A stretch of 32,592 nt of DNA from Gemmatimonadota bacterium (lineage in GTDB: Bacteria; Gemmatimonadota; Gemmatimonadetes; Longimicrobiales; Gaopeijiaceae), in NCBI GenBank assembly GCA_003564295.1, contig PXFI01000360.1, positions 1 to 32,592 on the forward strand. Reading direction: 5' to 3'. The position numbers were made by a program, and so were the translations under genes. Positions 8,323-16,301 of this stretch are shown piece by piece. The notes below the pieces were generated by a model that worked only from the letters and a program-made list of their open reading frames with translations, was not told the DNA's origin and did not search any database. The first letter of the stretch is position 1. Each line of letters opens with the position of its first letter.

Positions 8323-8360
8323 ACCCGGGCCCCTGGCGGCCACCGGGTCTCGCGCCAGGG
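8323..8360. repeat. nested inverted repeats between selD and the SirB1-like gene
   Basis: CCCTGGCG (8331-8338) is repeated in inverted form as CGCCAGGG (8353-8360), and the overlapping pair ACCCGG (8323-8328) / CCGGGT (8343-8348) offers an alternative fold. They lie in the divergent spacer (8271-8451) and have no following T-run, so an operator or a switchable leader hairpin is more likely than a terminator. No clear -10/-35 pair is seen in this spacer. Confidence 0.3.
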
Positions 8361-8451
8361 CAAGCATCGAGGTCGGCCCGTTGCACCTGAAGAGCCAATC
8401 TAGGGCTCCGGCAAGGGGCAGGTAAGTGAGAACAAGAGGAGCAAGGAAGGC

Positions 8452-9294
8452 ATGACTCCCCCCGACCGGTCCCTCCGGCAGCGTTTCGCCGCCGAGGTGG
8501 GTCGATCCGACCAGGACATCAACCTCGCTCTGGCTGTCCTTATGGTGGCCAGGGAGGAGTATCCTCAGTTGTCGGAAGACCGGTACCTGGGACAGCTGGA
8601 CCTCCTGGCCGAGGAGACCCGAGACCGCCTGGACGACGAGACGGCTCACCTCCTGGTCCTGCAGGAGCTCCTGGACACCCTCTACGTCCGACATGGATTC
8701 CGGGGTAATCGGGAAGAATATTACGATCCACGGAACTGCTTCCTCAACGACGTCCTGGATAGGAGACTCGGCATCCCCTTGACCCTGGGCGTCGTTCTCC
8801 TGGAAGTGGCATGGCGCCTGGGACTCCCACTGGAGGGCGTGAACTTCCCCGGGCACTTTCTGGTGCGCTTCAAGGGGGACGCCGTGGACCTCCTCATCGA
8901 TCCCTATGACCGAGGAGCCATCCGCTTCCAGGACCAGGCCCAGGAGCTCCTGGATCGGGTATACGGTGGCATGGTCCGGGTCCATGATTCCTTCCTGAAG
9001 GTTGCGGGGAAGAGGGAAATGCTGGTGCGGCTTCTCATGAATCTCAAGAGCCTCTACCTGAACGCCCAGGATCATCCGCGGGCCCTTGGGGCCGTGGAGC
9101 GAATCCTCCTCATCCGGCCCATCGCCCCGGGAGAGATCCGGGACAAGGGCGTGATCCTCGCCCGCATGGGGCGGACGCGGGAGGCCCTGGAGCAGCTTCA
9201 GGCGTACCTCAGCGTAGCTCCCGACGCCGCCGACGCGCATCGGATTCTGGGCATGCTGGAGGAGCTCAAAGCAGCTGGAGGGTTCCAGGAATAG
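8452..9294 (+). CDS. SirB1/YchA-family transglutaminase-like protein with TPR tail
   Basis: A 280-residue cytoplasmic protein of the SirB1 family (transglutaminase-like fold, Transglut_core2). The family block is clear at about residues 90-145: NCFLNDVLDRRLGIPLTLG followed by GLPLEGVNFPGHFLVRF. The last 80 residues (NLKSLYLNAQDHPRAL and onward) form one or two tetratricopeptide-like helical hairpins, usual in this family. The biochemical role of the family is not established; peptidase or transglutaminase activity has not been shown for it as far as I know. It is monocistronic, divergent from selD; the start ATG follows an AGGAGCAAGGAAGGC purine-rich stretch. Confidence 0.85.
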   Translation: MTPPDRSLRQRFAAEVGRSDQDINLALAVLMVAREEYPQLSEDRYLGQLDLLAEETRDRLDDETAHLLVLQELLDTLYVRHGFRGNREEYYDPRNCFLNDVLDRRLGIPLTLGVVLLEVAWRLGLPLEGVNFPGHFLVRFKGDAVDLLIDPYDRGAIRFQDQAQELLDRVYGGMVRVHDSFLKVAGKREMLVRLLMNLKSLYLNAQDHPRALGAVERILLIRPIAPGEIRDKGVILARMGRTREALEQLQAYLSVAPDAADAHRILGMLEELKAAGGFQE

Positions 9295-9432
9295 GCGTGC
9301 CAGGCCCCGGAGTCGTCGGACTTGCTACCATTGTGTCCGTGGTCCCTCTTGCGCATTGCCGCGCCCCCCGGGTCTGGGCATCTTTTCCGGGAGTCTCTCA
9401 CCTAGCCTTTCCTTGCCGGAGTTGGACGAATC

Positions 9433-9696
9433 GTGGAATCAGCCGAGAAGGAAGCCAGAAAGGCCCTGAACAGGCTACGGCGAGCCCTGGAGAAGGGCAG
9501 GAAGGAGCTGGAGGTCCTGGAGGGGGCCATCCGTCACGCCGAGGGCCAGGACTTCCCTTCGGAGGCCTACCACACAGCGGCGCGCCGCATGGATGAGCTA
9601 CTGGACTTCCTGGAGGAGGAGGGAGGCAGGCTGGAGGAGAAGATTCTCCAGGCAGGTGGGTTGGAGGCGGGAAGGATCCGCCGTTCCTCCTCGTGA
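9433..9696 (+). CDS. small charged coiled-coil protein, unknown function
   Basis: An 87-residue protein starting at GTG, with GGAG about eleven bases upstream. It is almost wholly Glu/Lys/Arg/Leu-rich helix with heptad-like hydrophobic spacing (residues 1-35 and 48-75), consistent with a coiled coil. I recognise no family. It ends 64 bases before the D-aminoacylase-like gene and reads in the same direction, so it may be co-transcribed, but nothing else links them. Coding status rests on the ribosome-binding site, absence of a competing gene and helical composition. Confidence 0.55.
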   Translation: MESAEKEARKALNRLRRALEKGRKELEVLEGAIRHAEGQDFPSEAYHTAARRMDELLDFLEEEGGRLEEKILQAGGLEAGRIRRSSS

Positions 9697-9760
9697 GGAG
9701 GAAGAGGAGCCCGGGCAGGTACGTGGGAATGCTGCCCCCAGGTCAGAGAGGGAAATCAAC

Positions 9761-11446
9761 ATGAGGATGGGCAATATGGATCGACGGGAGTTCATCCATG
9801 CCGGGGCCGCATTCAGTGTGGCGTCTCTCTCGGGGGTGAGGACCCTCCCATGGTGGGAGAGCCCGGACCTCGTGCTCCGTGGAGCTACAGTCTTCGATGG
9901 GAGCGGCGCACCCGGCGTGGAAGCGGACGTGGCGGTGAGGGGTGATCGTATTGAGGCCGTCGGCCCCGTCCTCGCCCGAGGAGCCGTGGAGGTGGATCTC
10001 CGGGGAAAGGCGCTGGCTCCCGGGTTCATCGACATCCACACCCATGCCGATCTGCCTCTCCTGGCAAACCCGCGGGCCGAGAACCGGGTGCTCCAGGGCA
10101 TTACGCTGGAGGTGGGTGGTCAGTGCGGAGGATCCCCCGGACCGTGGGGGAAGGAGGAGTACCAGGCCATCCGGGAGAGATACCTGGCAGTCTACGGGGT
10201 GGAGGTGGACTTCCGGGACCTGGGGGGGTTCTTCCGGGCGTTGGAGAGGAATCCGCCGTCGCTGAACGCGGCCTGCATGGTGGGCCACGGCACGATCCGG
10301 AGGACGGTGGTAGGCCACGACGACCGAGGGGCCACCACCCAGGAGCTGGCCCGGATGCGACTCCTGGTGAGAGAAGCCCTGCTGCAGGGGGCCGTGGGAC
10401 TGTCATCGGGCCTGGAGTATGCCCCGGGCAGTTTCGCCTCCACGGGGGAGTTGGTGGAGTTGGCCAGGGAGCTGGAAGGCCGGGGCTACCCCTACGCGTC
10501 CCACATCAGGAACGAGGACGACGAGCTCCTGGGTGCCGTGGAGGAGGCCCTTCACGTGGGCCGGGTGGCGGGAGTACCGGTTCAGATCTCCCACCTGAAG
10601 GCACAAGGGGAGAGGAACTGGTGGAAGGGGCCAGCCGTTCTGGAGGTCATCGACTCGGCGGCGGAAGAGGGTTTAGAGGTTCACTTCGACCGCTACCCCT
10701 ACGTGGCCTATTCCACAGGTCTCGCGAACCTCTTTCCGGCCTCGGCCAGAGCCGGAGGGACGGACGCCTTTCTGGCTCGCCTGGAGGATCCGGGCGCCCG
10801 CACCACCCTTGAGGCCTACGCACGGGAAAAGGTGGCGCAGTTGGGATCCTGGAACTCCGTCCAGATCAGCAGCATAGGGACCCAGGCCAACGCCTGGCTG
10901 AAGGGACTTCGCCTGGGGGATGCGGCAGCGGCTGCGGGGGAGGAGCCCTTCGGCCTGGTCCTCCGGTTGCTGAGGGAGGAGGGAGGGAGTGTGGGGATGA
11001 TCGGGTTCGGGATGTCGGAGGAAAACACCGCTCTCATCCTCTCCCACCCCAGAGGGATGATTGGTTCCGACGGTTCGGTCTACGCTCCCTCCGGCCCCCT
11101 TTCCGAAGGGGTTCCTCATCCTCGGTCATACGGCACCTTCCCCAGGGTTCTGGGCCACTACGTCCGGGAGGAGGGCCTCATGCCCCTGGAGACCGCAATC
11201 TTCAAGATGACTGGGCTTCCGGCCCGGAAGCTGGGTCTGCTGGACCGGGGGACCTTGCGTCCCGATGCCTTCGCGGATCTGGTTGCCTTCGATCCGGACA
11301 CTGTGGCCGACCGGGCCACCTTCGACGATCCCCACCAGTACCCGGCGGGAATCGAGCTGGTGGTGGTGAACGGGGTGGTGACGGTCCGGGAGGGAGCGCT
11401 GACGGGGGATCTGGCGGGGCGACCCGTCCGCGGGGTAATGGGGTGA
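9761..11446 (+). CDS. N-acyl-D-amino-acid deacylase (D-aminoacylase) family amidohydrolase, Tat-exported
   Basis: A 561-residue amidohydrolase that should remove the acyl group from N-acyl-D-amino acids using a TIM-barrel metal site. The start ATG is preceded by GAGAGGG; the N-terminus MDRREFIHAG plus an Ala/Ser-rich hydrophobic stretch is a twin-arginine signal, so the enzyme acts outside the cytoplasm. Family marks are the FIDIHTHADL metal motif, a cysteine in GGQCGGSPGP (equivalent to the bridging Cys of D-aminoacylases), SHIRNEDD, the SHLKAQG histidine and the catalytic Asp in MIGSDGSVYAPSG, followed by the C-terminal small beta domain (LVVVNGVVTVREG). The stop overlaps the start of the LuxE-like gene by GTGA, so the two are translationally coupled. 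Natural substrate is unknown. Confidence 0.9.
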   Translation: MRMGNMDRREFIHAGAAFSVASLSGVRTLPWWESPDLVLRGATVFDGSGAPGVEADVAVRGDRIEAVGPVLARGAVEVDLRGKALAPGFIDIHTHADLPLLANPRAENRVLQGITLEVGGQCGGSPGPWGKEEYQAIRERYLAVYGVEVDFRDLGGFFRALERNPPSLNAACMVGHGTIRRTVVGHDDRGATTQELARMRLLVREALLQGAVGLSSGLEYAPGSFASTGELVELARELEGRGYPYASHIRNEDDELLGAVEEALHVGRVAGVPVQISHLKAQGERNWWKGPAVLEVIDSAAEEGLEVHFDRYPYVAYSTGLANLFPASARAGGTDAFLARLEDPGARTTLEAYAREKVAQLGSWNSVQISSIGTQANAWLKGLRLGDAAAAAGEEPFGLVLRLLREEGGSVGMIGFGMSEENTALILSHPRGMIGSDGSVYAPSGPLSEGVPHPRSYGTFPRVLGHYVREEGLMPLETAIFKMTGLPARKLGLLDRGTLRPDAFADLVAFDPDTVADRATFDDPHQYPAGIELVVVNGVVTVREGALTGDLAGRPVRGVMG

Positions 11447-12702
11447 GCTTCCTTCGGTTGCGGGAGGAGCTCCTGGCTCTGTTCTCCCTGGGGGTGGCCG
11501 AGCCTTTCCCGGAGCCAGCCTTCAACGAGCTCGCCCTCCAAGTGCTCCGCTTCCAAGCTGAGGCGAACCCCGCCTACCGGGGCTTCATGGCCCGCCGGGG
11601 GGTGGAGGCGGATGCCGTGTCCCGATGGGAAGACATCCCATTCCTGCCGGCTCGGGCGTTCAAGTCCGTTGCCCTGGTTTCGGGAGATCCCGGGGATTTC
11701 GAGCGGGTGTTCCGCACCAGCGGGACCACGAGGGGAAGGCAGATGCGGGGGGAACACTTCGTGCGGGACCTGGCTCTGTATCGCGAATCGCTGCTGCCCA
11801 ACTTCCAGGCCCACCTCCTTCCGGAGGGGGTTCCCATGCCCATACTCTGCCTCCTCCCATCGCCGGATGCCCTTCCGGATTCGTCCCTGAGCTTCATGAT
11901 GGGGGAGGTGGCCCGGGCCTTCGGTACCGGGTTGGACGGGGCCGTAGACATGGATGGACCGATGGCCTGCGGTGGAGGGGGGGTGGGCAGTGCGGGAGGA
12001 TACGGGGGCGGGTTTTTCGTGCACCCGGAGCATGGCCTGGACATCCGCGGCTTTCGAGAAGCCCTGGCGAAGGCGGGGCCTGGGCCTGTCCTTTTGGCAG
12101 GGACGGCCTTCGCCTTCGTCCAGTGGCTTGAACTGGCGGAAGAGGAGGGCTGGAGGGTAAGCCTTCCGGAGGGGTCCCGGGTCATGGAAACGGGCGGGTA
12201 CAAGGGGCGGACCCGGGCCCTGTCCAGAGAGGATTTCTACCGTCGCCTTATCGGTGCCTTCGGCATTCCGGGTGGGCACATCGTGAATGAGTACGGGATG
12301 ACCGAGCTCCTCTCCCAGTTCTATGAGCCCGTGCTGGCCCGGGAGGGGAGAGATGGAGAGTCCTCGGGGGAGGGGGAGGGTGAAAGCGATCCTGGGGCCC
12401 AGGGGATTCGGGGGAGGAACGGCGCTGGCGTTGGCACGGGCCGTTTCCACCGGGGACCTCCCTGGGTCCGGACGAGAGTTCTGGATCCCCGGACCCTGGA
12501 AGAGGTGCCGGAAGGGGAGTTGGGCCTCCTGGCACACCTGGACCTGGCCAACCTGGGATCGGTGGCGGGAATCCTCACAGAGGACCTGGGCAGGCGAGTC
12601 CCCGGCGGCTTCCAGCTGGTGGGGAGGAGCCGGGGGGCCGAGCCCCGGGGGTGCTCCCTGGCCCTGGAAGCCTTCCTGGCGGCGCTGGAGGAGGGGTCAT
12701 GA
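11443..12702 (+). CDS. LuxE-like acyl-protein synthetase
   Basis: A 419-residue adenylate-forming protein of the LuxE family. LuxE activates a fatty acid with ATP, carries it on its own cysteine and hands it to the LuxC reductase. Visible motifs: TSGTT at residues 92-96 (phosphate-binding loop), NEYGMTE at 282-288 (adenylation motif), and Cys404 in RGCSLAL, 15 residues from the C-terminus, matching the mobile acyl-carrying cysteine near the end of LuxE. Residues about 303-345 are a Gly/Glu/Arg-rich low-complexity insert that lengthens it beyond the usual ~370. The GTG start overlaps the amidohydrolase stop; the stop overlaps the LuxC-like ATG. No luciferase or LuxD gene is nearby, so bioluminescence is not implied. 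Confidence 0.85.
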   Translation: MSFLRLREELLALFSLGVAEPFPEPAFNELALQVLRFQAEANPAYRGFMARRGVEADAVSRWEDIPFLPARAFKSVALVSGDPGDFERVFRTSGTTRGRQMRGEHFVRDLALYRESLLPNFQAHLLPEGVPMPILCLLPSPDALPDSSLSFMMGEVARAFGTGLDGAVDMDGPMACGGGGVGSAGGYGGGFFVHPEHGLDIRGFREALAKAGPGPVLLAGTAFAFVQWLELAEEEGWRVSLPEGSRVMETGGYKGRTRALSREDFYRRLIGAFGIPGGHIVNEYGMTELLSQFYEPVLAREGRDGESSGEGEGESDPGAQGIRGRNGAGVGTGRFHRGPPWVRTRVLDPRTLEEVPEGELGLLAHLDLANLGSVAGILTEDLGRRVPGGFQLVGRSRGAEPRGCSLALEAFLAALEEGS

Positions 12703-14108
12703 ATCCCCTGCGGGCGTGGCGCTTCCCGCCTGAATTCCCCCTGGCGGACGGGGATATCGTGAGCCTCCACGATCCTCCGGCTCCCCCCCTTGAGCATCCG
12801 GTCCTGGCGGAGGACCGCCTGCGCGATCTCATGGCGATGCTTCGGACGGCCAGGGACGAGTTGTTGGTAGACCTCCCTGTGGAGCGGGTTGTGAGGGCGG
12901 TGGACAGGGTGGCCTGCCGGCTCCTGGATCCCGGGGATGAGCTGCGAAAGAGGGCCTTGGAGGAGCTGGGACCCCATGCCGGTCTGTCGGATCCCATGGC
13001 CGAGACGATCCTGGACAGGATGGCATTCGACTGGACCCGGGAACGGCTCCTGGGGCTCCTGACCTCCGAGTTTCCCGATCCTCAAGTGCTGGACGGGTTC
13101 CGGCCGGGAACCCGGGGATGCATGGTACGGGCCCTGGGGTTCCCCCTGACCTTTCACCTAGGGTCCGGCACGGTTCCAGGGGTTTCAGTTACATCCCTCG
13201 TGCGAGCCCTGCTGGTGAAGTCCGCGGTCCTGCTAAAGCCCGGAAGGGGTGATGTGACGCTACCGGTGGTGTTTGCCAGCGGGCTGCATGAGGAGGACCC
13301 GGATCTCGCCCGGAGCGTGGCCGTTGCCTACTGGCCCGGGAGGGAGGGTGGCCAGGTGGAGTCGGCGGTTCGGAAAGCGGATCTCGTGGTGGTGTACGGT
13401 GGGGACGACACGGTCCGGTGGGTCAGGGAGCGGCTGCCTCCGGCCACGTCGTTGAGGGTCTATCGCCATCGTCTGGGGGTGGGGCTGGTGGGTCGGGGGG
13501 GGCTTGGGGGGGATGCACCCTCCACGGCACGGGAAGCGGCCAGGGCTGTTGCCCTGTTCGACCAGCGAGGGTGCGTCTCCCCCCATGTCCTGTTCGTGGA
13601 GGAGGGAGGGGCCACCGATCCGGGTGGATGGGCCGGCCTTCTGGCGGGGGCTCTCCAGGAGCTGGAGGAGACTCTGCCATCAGGTCACCTCACGGAGGAT
13701 GAGGGGGCGCTCCTGCAACAGCTGCGGGGCCTGGGGGAGTTGGAGGAGGGGACCGGCCGGGGTGCCGTGTACCACGGTGGGCCAAGAGCGCCCTGGACTG
13801 TGTTGTTCACGCCGGGGGGTAGGCTCGAGCCGTCCTGTCTCAACCGTACGGTGAGGGTGATCCCCGTTGGTGACCTGGCCGAGGCCCTGGCGGACATGGA
13901 AGCTTGGCGGCCGTACCTTCAGACGGTGGGGGTTGTGGGGTTGGGAGGGCGGAAGGAGGAGGTGGCGGAGGCCCTGACGCGTCTCGGGGTGAGCCGGATC
14001 ACGAGCCTGAAGGCTTTGCCCTGGCCGCCGCCGTGGTGGCACCATGACGGGGAAGGGCCCCTCCGTGCTCTCGTGCGGTGGACAGACGTGGAGCCGGCCG
14101 GCCCCTAG
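12699..14108 (+). CDS. LuxC-like acyl-CoA/acyl-protein reductase
   Basis: A 469-residue protein of the LuxC family, related to aldehyde dehydrogenases, which reduces a thioester-bound fatty acyl group to an aldehyde with NADPH. Cys292 in DQRGCVSPHVLF is the expected acyl-accepting residue (V. harveyi LuxC uses Cys286). GTRGCMVRALGFPLTFHLGSG and LVKSAVLLKPGRGD correspond to the family's nucleotide-domain blocks. The ATG at 12699 overlaps the LuxE-like stop (ATGA); an upstream GTG at 12651 would only add a Gly/Pro-rich extension inside the LuxE-like gene. Together the two could make a fatty aldehyde for lipid, wax or signal synthesis. The gene ends tail-to-tail with the macro-domain gene, sharing the palindrome CTAG. 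Confidence 0.85.
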   Translation: MNPLRAWRFPPEFPLADGDIVSLHDPPAPPLEHPVLAEDRLRDLMAMLRTARDELLVDLPVERVVRAVDRVACRLLDPGDELRKRALEELGPHAGLSDPMAETILDRMAFDWTRERLLGLLTSEFPDPQVLDGFRPGTRGCMVRALGFPLTFHLGSGTVPGVSVTSLVRALLVKSAVLLKPGRGDVTLPVVFASGLHEEDPDLARSVAVAYWPGREGGQVESAVRKADLVVVYGGDDTVRWVRERLPPATSLRVYRHRLGVGLVGRGGLGGDAPSTAREAARAVALFDQRGCVSPHVLFVEEGGATDPGGWAGLLAGALQELEETLPSGHLTEDEGALLQQLRGLGELEEGTGRGAVYHGGPRAPWTVLFTPGGRLEPSCLNRTVRVIPVGDLAEALADMEAWRPYLQTVGVVGLGGRKEEVAEALTRLGVSRITSLKALPWPPPWWHHDGEGPLRALVRWTDVEPAGP

Positions 14109-14614
14109 TCCAGATGGCGCCGGAGAATGGCGGCCTGGTCCGGGGTGTAGCCGTAGAAGACGACGGCCTCGAGATCGGGAAACTCGTTCACGAAGCTCCT
14201 GACCTCGTTGACCAGGATGCGGGCCGCTTCCTCGAAAGGAAACCCTGCGACTCCGGCCCCAAGTAAGGGAAATGCCATGGAGAGGACGCCATGTTGGTGG
14301 GCCAGCTCCAGGGCGCTGCGAGTGGCGCTGCGAATGGATTCGGCGGTGATGGGGAGGTCACCCATTGCGGCGGCGTGGATCACGTAGCGCACGGGGAGGT
14401 TCCCTGCCCCGGTGATGGCGGCTTCCCCCACCTGGAGTGGCCCATCCTTGCGGACCAGAGCGTCGCATTCGTCCTGGATGACACCGCCCCCCCGGCGCAG
14501 GAGGGCACCGGCTACACCGGTACCCATGCGGAGGTGATTGTTCGCCGCGTTCACCACGGCGTCTCCCTCGAAGGTCGAGATGTCACCCTCTACCACCCTC
14601 AGGATCGCTGGCAC
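14105..14614 (-). CDS. macro-domain ADP-ribose-binding protein
   Basis: A 169-residue stand-alone macro domain. The ligand loops are visible: VVEGDIS near residue 10 (adenine-contacting Asp), VVNAANNHLRMGTGVAGAL at 20-38 (catalytic-type Asn and Gly-rich loop), and AFPLLGAGVAGFP near residue 115 (diphosphate loop). Such proteins bind ADP-ribose and often remove mono-ADP-ribose or deacetylate O-acetyl-ADP-ribose. It lies 25 bases downstream of the AbrB-like gene, suggesting a two-gene operon. No ADP-ribosyltransferase toxin is visible next to it. Confidence 0.9.
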   Translation of the reverse strand: MPAILRVVEGDISTFEGDAVVNAANNHLRMGTGVAGALLRRGGGVIQDECDALVRKDGPLQVGEAAITGAGNLPVRYVIHAAAMGDLPITAESIRSATRSALELAHQHGVLSMAFPLLGAGVAGFPFEEAARILVNEVRSFVNEFPDLEAVVFYGYTPDQAAILRRHLD

Positions 14615-14639
14615 GGTGGTTCCCCTCCTGGAGAGCAGT

Positions 14640-14831
14640 CTACTCTTCCTGCCGGGGCTCGGCCCGCCACATGACCATCTGGCGGATGCTGTTGGGAGCT
14701 TCCTCCACCCGCACCGTCAGGACGTCTCCCTCGGCGATGCCCAGGTCATCCCGGATCTCCTGGGGAATCGTGATTCGCCCCCCGACCCCAACCGTCACGT
14801 CGCCGTAGTACAGAGTCCGGAAGATGGCCAT
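14640..14831 (-). CDS. AbrB/SpoVT-type swapped-hairpin DNA-binding protein
   Basis: A 63-residue protein with the AbrB/MazE-like pattern: VGVGGRITIPQEIRDDLGIAEGDVLTVRVEE at residues 15-45 in essence, where the R-I-T-I-P-Q-E-I-R core forms the swapped-hairpin fold (segments quoted from the full stretch). It is likely a dimeric DNA-binding regulator or an antitoxin-like protein. GGGAGG stands four bases before the ATG. It is followed at 25 bases by the macro-domain gene; no recognisable toxin (PIN or MazF) is adjacent, so the antitoxin reading is weak. Confidence 0.85.
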   Translation of the reverse strand: MAIFRTLYYGDVTVGVGGRITIPQEIRDDLGIAEGDVLTVRVEEAPNSIRQMVMWRAEPRQEE

Positions 14832-14843
14832 GCAACCTCCCGC

Positions 14844-14873
14844 ATTTCCAGATGTTTCAAAGAAACCAGAAAT
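14844..14873. promoter_or_regulatory. two-arm inverted repeat just upstream of the AbrB-like gene
   Basis: ATTTC (14844-14848) and GTTTC (14854-14858) are mirrored by GAAAC (14862-14866) and GAAAT (14869-14873) around AAA. It is an AT-rich island in GC-rich DNA 13 bases before the start codon, well placed to be an operator, possibly for autoregulation by the AbrB-like protein. Function is inferred from position only. Confidence 0.35.
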
Positions 14874-14985
14874 CTAAGCAGTTCCCCGGGCCCTGCAACA
14901 GTTCATGGGAACAGTCCTCCACGATTCGTCCGTCCTGGTGCTGGACGAGCGCTTCGGTGGCCTGGCGGGTTTCGTTGGGGTCTTC

Positions 14986-15282
14986 CTACGGAAGTGCCGA
15001 GCGCAGCAAAGCCTGGAGCTGCAGGTCCATCAGGCTGCGGGCCTTCAGCATGGCCTCTTCGAACGAGTCCTCGATAATGATCACCCCGGTCCGGACTGCC
15101 TCCTCGCCTTCGCCGGGATCTGCGGGAAAGTAGCAGAGGAGAGCCCGGTGTGTGTCGGGGCGCCGGGGGTCGTCCTCGAACTCAACGTACACGTCCCAGA
15201 AACGGCCGTCGTGGCTGACGGTGGCGATGTGATGGCCTGCCGAGGGTGAGAAGGGGGATGGGCCGGGACCGTTGGCGTTCAT
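14986..15282 (-). CDS. 98-residue protein of unknown function, coupled to mscS
   Basis: A small soluble, acidic protein; I do not recognise the family. It has a Pro/Ser/Gly-rich first 15 residues, then an apparent alpha/beta core (HIATVSHDGRFWDVYVEFED, ALLCYFPAD, TGVIIIEDSFEEAMLKARSL). The start overlaps the MscS stop as ATGA, so it is translated with the channel and is the third gene of the DUF432-mscS operon. Coupling makes a role tied to the channel plausible, but nothing in the sequence shows it. Confidence 0.65.
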   Translation of the reverse strand: MNANGPGPSPFSPSAGHHIATVSHDGRFWDVYVEFEDDPRRPDTHRALLCYFPADPGEGEEAVRTGVIIIEDSFEEAMLKARSLMDLQLQALLRSALP

Positions 15283-16292
15283 GGGGTAGCCTCGTCCAAG
15301 GGGATGGGGGTGCTGGTCTCGGCGGTGGACTGGTGGCCTCCTCCCCCCTCTTCGGGGTCGCCGCCGGGCCTGGTACGAGGCCAGTTTTCGGCTGCCCCCT
15401 CGGGGCGCTCGCTCAAGATGCGAACCGGGAAGGGCTCGGTGACGGCACCCGTGTAGAGGGTACGGTGAGGATAGGGAATCTCGATGCCCTCAGCGTCGAA
15501 TCGTTTCTTTATCTCTTCCCGGAGCTCGTTACGGATCCGGAAGAGGTTCTCGGTGCGGGTCCAGACCCCGAAGAGGAGGTCCAGGGAGGACTGACCGTAG
15601 TCCAGGAAGTGGAACTGGGGCTCCGGCTCCATGAGTACGCCAGGGTGGTCCTTGGCCACCTGGAAGAGAATCTCCCTCACCCGGGCCACGTCCTCCTTGT
15701 AGGCTACGCCCACGTTGATGTCCACTCGCCGGATGGCGAAGCGAGTGAGGTTGATCAACTGACTCTTGACCAGGGTCTCGTTGGGGATCCGCACGAACCG
15801 ATTGTCGAAGGTCCTGATCTTCACGGAGATCATGTCCACGGAGAGAATACGTCCCGTGACATCCCCAACCTGGACCACATCGTCCACCACGAAGGGTTGT
15901 TCCGCCATGAGGAAGAAGCCGCTGATGATGTTGGAGACAGAGGTCTGGGAAGCGAACCCGATGGCGATTCCCAGGATACCGGCGGCTCCCAGGAGGGGAG
16001 TCAGGCTGAAGCCGAACTCCTGGAGGACGCTCACCCCAACGATGAGGATTCCGGCGTAGAACACCACCTTTCCCGTAACCATCCCATGCTGGGCCGAGTA
16101 GCGTTTCCCAACCCAGAGCCGGGTCCATCTGGACAGAAGAAAGGTCAGGGGGAGGCCTGCCAGGAGCACGACGCTGGCCCGCAGGAGGACCCTGGCTCCA
16201 TCGGGAGTGAAGAGACTCTGGAGTGACTCCAGAAGCCCGTCGGCTCCGGTTGCCGATGCACCCTGGGACAGAAGAAGGAGGTGCGTTGTCAT
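15279..16292 (-). CDS. MscS-family small-conductance mechanosensitive channel
   Basis: A 337-residue inner-membrane channel that opens under membrane tension to release solutes in osmotic downshock. Membrane segments are seen near residues 38-57, 73-92 and 97-128; the last holds the pore-lining TM3 region followed by the family block ASQTSVSNIISGFFLMAEQPF. The beta domain (VDDVVQVGDVTGRI, VRIPNETLVKSQLINLTR) and the alpha/beta vestibule (VKIRTF to PYPHRTLYTG) follow. The last 45 residues are a Gly/Pro/Glu-rich tail not typical of MscS. It starts 9 bases after the DUF432-like gene and overlaps the next gene by ATGA. Confidence 0.92.
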   Translation of the reverse strand: MTTHLLLLSQGASATGADGLLESLQSLFTPDGARVLLRASVVLLAGLPLTFLLSRWTRLWVGKRYSAQHGMVTGKVVFYAGILIVGVSVLQEFGFSLTPLLGAAGILGIAIGFASQTSVSNIISGFFLMAEQPFVVDDVVQVGDVTGRILSVDMISVKIRTFDNRFVRIPNETLVKSQLINLTRFAIRRVDINVGVAYKEDVARVREILFQVAKDHPGVLMEPEPQFHFLDYGQSSLDLLFGVWTRTENLFRIRNELREEIKKRFDAEGIEIPYPHRTLYTGAVTEPFPVRILSERPEGAAENWPRTRPGGDPEEGGGGHQSTAETSTPIPLDEATP

Positions 16293-16301
16293 GGCCGCTC
16301 C

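Noticed and set aside
8271-8451. tRNA-Sec gene beside selD
   Set aside because: The spacer has inverted repeats, but no cloverleaf with a T-arm GTTCRA motif or a plausible acceptor stem.
9697-9760. A longer N-terminus of the D-aminoacylase-like gene starting at 9593
   Set aside because: It would overlap the 87-residue gene and place an Arg/Glu-rich segment before the twin-arginine signal; the ATG at 9761 has GAGAGGG upstream.
11158-12537. Open frame of 459 codons on the minus strand
   Set aside because: Antisense of the D-aminoacylase-like and LuxE-like genes, both of which show conserved motifs and coupled start/stop overlaps.
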